Below are positions 56,936 through 64,000 of a stretch of 64,000 nt of DNA, in pieces. Source of the stretch: Ambrosia x helenae (Eukaryota; Streptophyta; Magnoliopsida; Asterales; Asteraceae); assembly GCA_030844895.1 (NCBI GenBank), contig CM061231.1:150264165-150328164 (forward strand), read 5' to 3'. The stretch's first letter is position 1. Each line of letters begins with the position of its first letter. A model generated the notes under the pieces. The model worked only from the letters and a program-made list of their open reading frames with translations, searched no databases and was not told the origin of the DNA. The translations under genes were made by a program, and so were the position numbers.

Positions 56936-57683
56936 AATTTTTTGTCTTGCCTTATGTTAACGAATTGTTTCTTTAACTTTAGATTTTTTTTTTTTAAGTG
57001 AATTCGAATTTATTTATAATTAATAAATTATTAGAATAGGAAAATTCGATTTTGCTTTAGATTTGATACGACTCAAACAAACCAATATGTTAAATAATCA
57101 ACTGAGAGAAACCACAATTTTACGACGCAAGGGATGCAAAATGAAAACAACAAATCGACTGCAACGTAGCGATGAGTGTCAATAAAAAAAAAGTTTGCAT
57201 ATTATGTTTAATTACCAATAATGCAGATAGCAAGAAACCATGAGCAAGGGAGGAACAAGTTTTATTTACTTCGATTGAACTAAGAAAACAGTAAGGAATA
57301 TGTTTGTGAGTAGAGATTGGAGTGCAAAGTGAAGGAGCGAATAATTCGATTTTTTTTTTTTATCAAATGGGTGTTGTTGGAAAAATGATTTATCAAATTG
57401 GGTATTTTAAAAAATATTTACCAAAATGCGTTATTTGAGGACATGGTACCCACAACTTTTTTTTTAAACGCCAACGAAATAAATACCCGACTACCCGGGG
57501 ATAGACCCTCAACTTCTTGATGAACAACTTTAACAAAGAAAAACAAATAAATCAAAATTCTTAGTTAATAAGAAGAACTCGAATGATAAAAGTATTTGTT
57601 TGTGGTAAATCCATAAATGAAATCCTAATAAATAATTTAGATTCACTCAATTTACAGTCACAAAGAGAAAATCCTAGTTATTA
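56936..57683. other. AT-rich spacer, nothing recognised
   Basis: Homopolymer T/A runs and no open frame with recognisable domains. Confidence 0.45.
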
Positions 57684-57791
57684 GACTATCCGGAGTGGTG
57701 AGGGGAAAAAGGGGGATGAAGCGCCATGTGATACTTCCCCCCCCCCCCCCCCCCCCCTCAAGCCCCTTTCCCCGCCGCACTCCGAATGCTC
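57684..57791. mobile_element. Tourist-like MITE (108 bp)
   Basis: Ends GACTATCCGGAGTGG and, inverted, GAGCATTCGGAGTGCGG, flanked by TTA (57681-57683 and 57792-57794). Same family as 36623-37037. The interior has a long C-run (57741-57758). Confidence 0.7.
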
Positions 57792-58094
57792 TTATAGTTT
57801 AGTGAAGAATCATTTCACTCATACACCTAGTGTACTAGTATGACAGAGCATATGATCAGCTCTGATGTGGAAACCATGTCTCCGAATATTCTTCTTTTGC
57901 TAGATATTGTTGGAATTTATCCAACTTGGATTTGTCAATGCTGAAGTGAAGTGTGAATACTAAACCGCTTTAATTATCAGTGCAAAATCAATATTATGTT
58001 GAATGCAGCTTGCAACTTATATAATCAACATGTGTGGAGTTTCATAGTAAACAACCTCTCTACTCCTACGGGTAGAGGTAAGAGTGTTTACATC

Positions 58095-58282
58095 CAGTGG
58101 CGTAGCTTTGTTGGGGCAGGCGGGGGCGGCCGAACCCCCCGAATTTTCGTGCAGAAGTTCCGATTATATGGTATTTGTATAGAAAATTTTGGAAATATAG
58201 TGTTTCGACCCCCGAAACTAGTGACTTCTGACCCTCCGGCGACTTCCGACCCCCCGAACCTTCGGGTCAAGCTTCGCCACTG
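58095..58282. mobile_element. hAT-type MITE (188 bp)
   Basis: Inverted ends CAGTGGCGTAGCTT and CAGTGGCGAAGCTT with an exact 8-bp TSD TTTACATC (58087-58094 and 58283-58290). No coding capacity. Confidence 0.93.
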
Positions 58283-58769
58283 TTTACATCTTACTCTCTT
58301 CAAACCCTACCGTAGCTTTGCTATTGATGAAATAAACCAAGTATGATGATAATGTGGAGTTGCATAGGATACATGCTTTTATAACCAGTTCCTCATGAAT
58401 GAACATTGGAAAAAAGAAAATTAAACTATCATGTTCATCTTGAGATGTATACTTCCTTTTGTCAAAGCTGAATCTCAATGCTCTATATAAACTTTGATAC
58501 AAACTTACAATCTATGTTTAGTGGTTAGGTCAACTTACATATTCTATCGAGTTGGGTGGTCCTAAAGTTGAAAACGTATATTTTCTCTTTTATCTTCTTT
58601 AATCTTTTATCCTTGACATTTTAGCATCGACTTTTCCGTATAAAAGACTTTATATTTCTAAAAGCAGGACATACACCAAGTATTCTAAAGATCATCCAAC
58701 TAGAGCTACACGTGTAGGTCCAGTTAGGTGGAACCATGTATACAAGGAGCCTTGAACTAGAGCGATGTA

Positions 58770-58966
58770 GGGGCTGTTTGGTTGATTAAGTGTTGAATCA
58801 TTAAGATGGTCTGAATGGTTAAGAGTTGAATCATTCAGCATCCCTTATTAGCTTAACGATTCAGCACTTAATCATTCCATTCAGATGCTGAAACAAACAG
58901 TCTGAATGCTAAATGATTCAGACCTGAATGGTTAAAAGGCTGATTAAGAGGCTACCAAACAGCCCC
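58770..58966. mobile_element. MITE with GGGGCTGTTTGG ends (197 bp)
   Basis: Ends GGGGCTGTTTGGTTG and, inverted, GGGGCTGTTTGGTAG, with GTA on both sides (58767-58769 and 58967-58969). The interior is built from ATGATTCAGA/GAATGGTTAA inverted motifs. The superfamily is uncertain; a 3-bp TSD fits PIF/Harbinger. Confidence 0.8.
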
Positions 58967-59668
58967 GTAGGCATGTAGCATACAAAGCATCCAACCGGAT
59001 TTATACATCTCGGTTAGGCAGAGCCATGCATCATTAAAGCTCCGAGATGGTCTTGATGAGAGAAGGTTGCCACGAGATAGGAGCCTTTGGAAGAGGGGTT
59101 ATCTTTCCTTTTTTTCTTTTTATATAAGCGGAAAGAGTCAACAATAAAAGCGAGCATCAACAATAATAAAACTAACCCCTGCCGGCACGCCTAAAAAACA
59201 AGTAATGTTGCACTCGCCACTCACAAACATCATACTCCCCCCCCCCTCACATTACTCGGTTTTACCCATTCACACACAAGAAACCTCCCTCGAAAACATC
59301 TCTACACAATGGTGAAGAACACTAAATTCTGCCACATCATACAACGCCTAAAACCATACCATTGAAAATCATCAAACGGACCCAATACAGAGACACCTTT
59401 TACAAGATGAAAATCATTTATTAGCTTGATCTTCGGTTCAAGACTTCAAGTATAAGAACAATCCACAGTAGAATCATAACACATATATGCTTAGATTTTT
59501 ATACTAGTGTTCTGTTTTCTTCAGTTTGAAATCTAAAATTATAAACTCAAAATGTGAGAGGTTTAGTTAACAAAAAGTTACGATTGTAATGTCATTTAAA
59601 GATAAAAATTTGTTAAGAAAACTTGTAAAGAGAATGAACAAAAATGAAGCACAAACAGTCGGATCTCA
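58967..59668. other. Spacer, nothing recognised
   Basis: No gene or repeat identified; a short C-run lies near 59237. Confidence 0.45.
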
Positions 59669-62280
59669 TGTGACACCCGGCAAATTCTGGTTAACAACGT
59701 TGTCTAGATGAAAGTCTACCTTAGCGAGTCACGCGTATATTATACTTAACTGGGATAGTTGAGTCGTGTCACAGTCGGGAACTGTTAGTGTGGTATAGAG
59801 AATCATTAGATGTTAGTCTAGAGGTTCATTAGATGTCGGTCCTTAACCAAGTGTACAAGTGGTGACGATTCGTAGAATCGTCAGAGCATAGGGAACATAC
59901 AAGTCTCGAGTCCCGGGAATTGGTGAACGAGTGTGAATGTGTTTGTTTGCAAGTGTTATGTGTTTACAATCATTATGTGACTTGTCGGTATGTGAAAATG
60001 TGTTAACATATGTTAAAACGGGGTTTAACGCGCAAAATACACGGAACCAACCCCTATAGGCGAATAGGGGGTCCTAATCGCCTATAGGGGGGCGAATAGG
60101 AGGATCAGAAGGGCGAATAGGCCCTATTCGCCTATACTGGGGGCGAATAGGATCCCTATTCGCCTGATAATGCTGCGTAATCGCCTATAACGTGCTGGAC
60201 GACTAAAAACGCCTATAAATACAATGCTTGACCTCCTAAACTTCATAATATCAACCCTAGTCGTCCCATAACCCGCCCCAACACACACACAACCTCTGGA
60301 ACGTGATTTTGGATCAAAACACAAGGTTTCAAGCTTATTTCATCAATCTATCACAATCTAAGGTGTGATTTTCATCCATGCAATCTTTACTAACGTTTTT
60401 ATTAAATCCCTAACGGTCCAGACCTGTTTTAAAACGAATAAGCTTTCTGAAAATCGTTAATAAGTGTTGTTAATGGGATTTTAAATAGCATGCATGATGT
60501 ATGTGGGTTTTCAATGAAAAGCTAGGGTTTTTATGATTCAAGATGGATGATTTACATGTTATTAAGTTAGATTCAGATTAATAATGATGGCATGATGATG
60601 AAATCTGAGTAATTGTTCATTAGGGTTAGGGTTATGCATGTTAATATGATGATTCATGCTATATGTGTTGTTTTTGGGATACATGATTGCATGCAGGGCT
60701 GATAGAACAAGGTTAAACGAAGGATTTTGATTGATATATGTTTGATATAGTTATTTGATTGATATTTGATGTTTACACACGTTCTGGATTGGATTTGGAG
60801 TGTTAAACGCGCGAAAAACCGGAAAAGACGTGCTATAGGCGAATAGGAATCCTAATCCCCTATACTATAGGCGATTAGGAGCCCATTCGCCTGAAGGGGA
60901 GCCCTAATCGCCTATAGTATAGGCGAATAGGATCCTATTCCCCTTTACTTCATGCATTTACGATCCTAAATGCTAGTTAAGTCCTGAATTGCATGCTTTA
61001 CGACGTAATCGCCTATAAACTCAAAAATTACATATGAGATAGCCCTAATCGCCTATAGTATAGGCGATTAGCCTTCCTAAATGCCTGTTGACCAACCTAA
61101 ATGCTAGTTGACTTTTCCTAATCGCGTGTACTGCTGCTGTAAGTGTAAATTAGCATTCCGAGACCCGATTTGACACCTAGGAACATGCTAGGAACCCCGT
61201 AACATACCTAATAACTTGGTAACATGTGATCGGACTTATTTACGTGATACTTGAACTACGTGCTGTAACTTGTTGGACTTTAACGTATGTTAAGTGTATA
61301 TTGCATGATTGTATGTTTGCGAGTACAAGTATAACACGGGGAGTCTCGGGTCACCAATGGGATGTCGAGTCTTGTACTTTGGGTTAATTTAACAGTCACG
61401 GTGTTTTCAAACGAACTTGGTTATGGTCTGGACATCTAGGGACTAACTAACCTACGGGTTATTAGTCTAAGTACTTGTAACTGTCATATGTTAGGTCGCC
61501 GCTTTACGGGACTAGCATAGCTTGCTGAGTTTATTCGTATTACGAAGTAACGCAACCTAAGGTGAGTTTACGGCCCCTCTTTTAACTGGTTTCACTTTTC
61601 GGGGGAGAAAACATGTGTTAAAACTTATGTTTGGTAACTACTGTCATACTATGGGTTTCTATGGTTTACTATACGATCTTTGGAAGTCCCGGGGGGAACC
61701 ATGAATGTGCGGGTTAGCACAACGGGGAAATGTGAATAGCGCTATTGGGAGTGACCAACCCCGCTCGTCGGCTTGGAGGGCCGGGCGAGTGCATATTGTC
61801 TCAAACAGGAACAACAGGTTTACTATTCGGGCACGACATCTGGTTTGCGAGTTAGTAATGATTTTCCAATCGTAGTAGTAACAAAACATACGCCTAGCTA
61901 GCATACTTTGGTTTTCGATTTGTTATAGTATGGACAGGTTGAACTTGGTACTGTGATTACAAAACCTGTAAACTCACCAGCATTTTGTGCTGACGTAAAC
62001 TTTTACATGTTTTCTCAGGTCGCTAAGGTAGCACAATGGACTAGGGCGCACGCGTCTGCACGGCGTCTAGTTAGGATTGCATGGTTTTCAAACATTGAAC
62101 AAATTGGTTTACGTTTGGATTATGTTTAATAATAAGCTTCCGCTGTAACTGGAGATTTAAACTATGTTTTTGAAATTGCATATGTTAATTTAGACTTGTT
62201 TATTGTGATCGTTGGTTTGGATCCTGGTTTGTCATGCGCCTCGCGGTAAAACTCCGCAAGTGGATTTTGAGGGTGTGACA
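59669..62280 (+). repeat. 5' LTR of gypsy element C (2612 bp)
   Basis: TGTGACACCCGGC...GAGGGTGTGACA. It is the plus-strand counterpart of the LTRs of element A, with the same length as 30208-32819 but clearly more substitutions. It contains the same GGCGATTAGG/GGCGAATAGG palindrome clusters (60055-60190, 60835-60955 and 61005-61130) and the telomere-like TTAGGGTTAGGG near 60621. The other LTR lies beyond the window. Confidence 0.93.
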
Positions 62281-62283
62281 GAT

Positions 62284-62297
62284 TGGTATCAGAGCCA
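62284..62297 (+). promoter_or_regulatory. Primer-binding site of element C
   Basis: TGGTATCAGAGCCA three bases after the LTR, matching the initiator-Met-tRNA 3' end used by most plant gypsy elements. The equivalent region is missing from element A. Confidence 0.88.
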
Positions 62298-62837
62298 ATG
62301 GTTATAGTGAACTAGGACTGCATGTAGAGTCTAGTCTATAGCCGAGTCGCACACACTAGACGATCACATAGTACTAAACATTATGGTGGATTACGTATGG
62401 GCTTGTTGGGGTGTCTCTAAATCATCTGACCTTCCTATGTTACATCATCCGTTCTATCTTAGTCGGGTTACTTGCTTTCTAGGCAGTGCGGTATATTGGA
62501 GTAAATCGTGTACTCTTGAGATTTGTCCAAGGCTCGGACATCTCCCTTTCATACTCCAATAGAAATACTTGTCATAAACTACTGTAGTATTGCGGTGCAT
62601 AGCTAAGAGTCTATGTTCGGTGATTTGAACTTCGAACTAAGAGAACACTTGGAGGACCATGTAGAGCGGTTTATCATTTTGGGTGCACACGAAATCATAA
62701 ACCGAAATGCATGAAAGCCCTAGTGAGTTCTGGGTTTGAATGGATAGTCCTGAGTTGGATCTAGCTTTGATCTTGTGAACGCTAATGGTTATCATTAGCT
62801 GTGAAACTAAATTTTCTCGTTCTTTCTGTCAGAAATC
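62298..62837 (+). other. Untranslated leader of element C
   Basis: No coding region. Matches 29746-30187 of element A in inverse orientation from about 62396 onward. Confidence 0.8.
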
Positions 62838-64000
62838 ATGTCTGGAGTACGAGGAGGACGTGGAGGTGGTCGCAATGGTGGACGTGGTGGTGGTCGCGGT
62901 GGTGGTGGTGGTCGTGGAGGTGTAAACCTATCACAGGAAGACCTGAACAACTTGCTGCAAGCTGCCTTTCAGTTAGGGCACAATGGTGGTGGTAAGTTGA
63001 ATTATCCATTTTTGCCTCATTGGTGAACCCTGTTTACGTTCTTCGTGGTTTCTCATGCGTTTCATTTCAGGTGGTCCTGTTAACCCACCCCCACCTATGT
63101 GCACCTACAAGATGTTTTGGGACTGTAAGCCCCAGGAATTCTCTGGCACTGAGGGTGCGGTGAGCTTGCTCAGGTGGCTGGAAAAGGTGGAGTTAGTGTT
63201 TCTGATGTGTAACTGTCTCCCAGAGGATCGAGTCAAGTATGCTGCTGCGTTATTCCAGGATGTTGCTTTGACCTGGTGGAATAACATCACTCAAAATATG
63301 GGTATAGGGGAGGCGTATGCTATGCCTTGGGAAAATTTTGTGCAACTGCTGAAGCGAGAGTACTGTCCAAGAGAAGAAGTGCAGAAGTTAGAGCATGAGG
63401 TGTGGAACCTCAAGATGACTGGGTCCGAAATTGAAAAGTATACGGTGAGGCATAATGAGTTGGCAGTGCTGTGTCCTGATCTGCATGTGCCAGAGTACAG
63501 GAGGATCGAACACTATATCTCGGGGCTAGTACCAGAAATCGCAGGGTTGGTGGCTGCGGGAAATCATCCTACATACTCAGAGGTGGTCCGATCGGCTCAC
63601 AGGATGACAAACTTGAAGGTGAATGAGGGTATTTTGCCTGCTAAGGGTTCGACTGTCAAGGCCCCGGAATGTAACAAGCGTAAGTGGAAAAATGAGGGGA
63701 AAGGATCTGTGCCAGCACAGCAGGGTAAGAGATTTGATAGCGGGGGTTCTTCTTCTACTGGTAACAAACAGGGTGGCTATGCGGGGAAGTTACCTAAATG
63801 CAACAAGTGTGGGCGTCATCATCAGGGGGATTGCGACCGTAATCGTTGCCATCGCTGTCAGCGATTTGGGCATTTTGCTAAAGGCTGTCGGGTGACACTT
63901 CCATCGACCCAGGCCCCAACTACTAACTCAGCTCCTACTGCTCAAGGAACTACGGGAAGACAAGGATGTTACAACTGTGGTGAGACTGGGCATTACAAGA
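62838..64000 (+). CDS. Element C gag, with a 79-nt candidate intron, runs off the window
   Basis: Starts MSGVRGGRGGGRNGGRGGG, then VNLSQEDLNNLLQAAFQLG. A GTAAGT donor at 62992 and TTTCATTTCAG acceptor ending at 63070 enclose 79 nt with an in-frame TGA, so gag is only continuous if this is removed. From 63071 the frame stays open to the window end: gag core (KPQEFSGTEGAVSLLRWLEK, WWNNITQNMG), then zinc knuckles CNKCGRHHQGDC, CHRCQRFGHFAKGC and the beginning of CYNCGETGHY. The window ends before protease. It is the family's better preserved gag; element A has insertions at two points within it. Confidence 0.88.
62992..63070 (+). other. Candidate spliceosomal intron in element C gag
   Basis: GTAAGTTGAATT at the 5' side and TGCGTTTCATTTCAG at the 3' side. 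Joining restores the Gly-Gly-Pro-Val frame. The element A counterpart is 29511-29591 (81 nt). Confidence 0.7.

Overview
The window looks like a transposon-dense nuclear segment of a eudicot plant. The transposon protein types (chromovirus Ty3/gypsy, RRM-ORF1 LINE, FAR1-type MULE, RepHel Helitron) resemble those common in Asteraceae, but that placement is inference by resemblance. I see one complete host gene: a nine-exon minus-strand gene for exosome subunit RRP45 (7013-10383), with a probable leader intron and non-coding first exon reaching about 11530. Almost everything else is mobile DNA, much of it nested and datable by target-site duplications (TSDs) readable in the sequence.

Layout. 1-4.4 kb: a minus-strand Helitron Rep/helicase pseudogene (one in-frame stop, 5' truncated) beside a SINE tail and a two-exon BTB/TAZ gene fragment. 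4.55-4.93 kb: a Ty3/gypsy RNase H relic. 7.0-11.5 kb: the RRP45 gene, with a hAT element in intron 4 and a hAT-like element carrying a SINE in the leader intron. 12.3-14.5 kb: three short Helitrons with readable termini, two minus and one plus. 14.5-32.8 kb: gypsy element A (minus strand, TSD GGACG), inserted in the terminal hairpin of a further Helitron fragment. Its gag region is split by a copia-type solo LTR (20393-21112, TSD AGCCG) and a gypsy-type solo LTR (21298-28827, TSD AGAAG), and the latter holds a MULE with FAR1-like remnants (23846-28719). 33.1-35.8 kb: Helitron remnants and a GC-rich minisatellite. 35.85-39.04 kb: a large palindrome with arms of about 1.07 kb; its left arm contains a Stowaway element that itself contains a Tourist-like element. 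40.9-41.5 kb: a hAT element. 41.88-55.97 kb: a LINE on the minus strand with a 19-20 bp TSD, split in its reverse transcriptase by gypsy element B (43732-52287, plus strand, TSD CAGTC), whose two 1.9-kb LTRs are almost identical. 56-59 kb: SINE, LINE fragment and three MITEs. 59.67-64.0 kb: the 5' LTR, primer-binding site and gag of gypsy element C (plus strand, same family as A), running off the window.

The most unusual structures are: a junction in element A where 20-24 bp of host flank sits next to the inner LTR in place of the primer-binding site, joined at a 4-bp microhomology; a candidate spliceosomal intron inside the gag of the A/C family; the large palindrome with Helitron-like tips next to a GC-rich minisatellite; and a MULE whose non-coding space is filled with copies of one short palindrome. 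All calls come from reading the sequence by eye; no alignment or database search was run.
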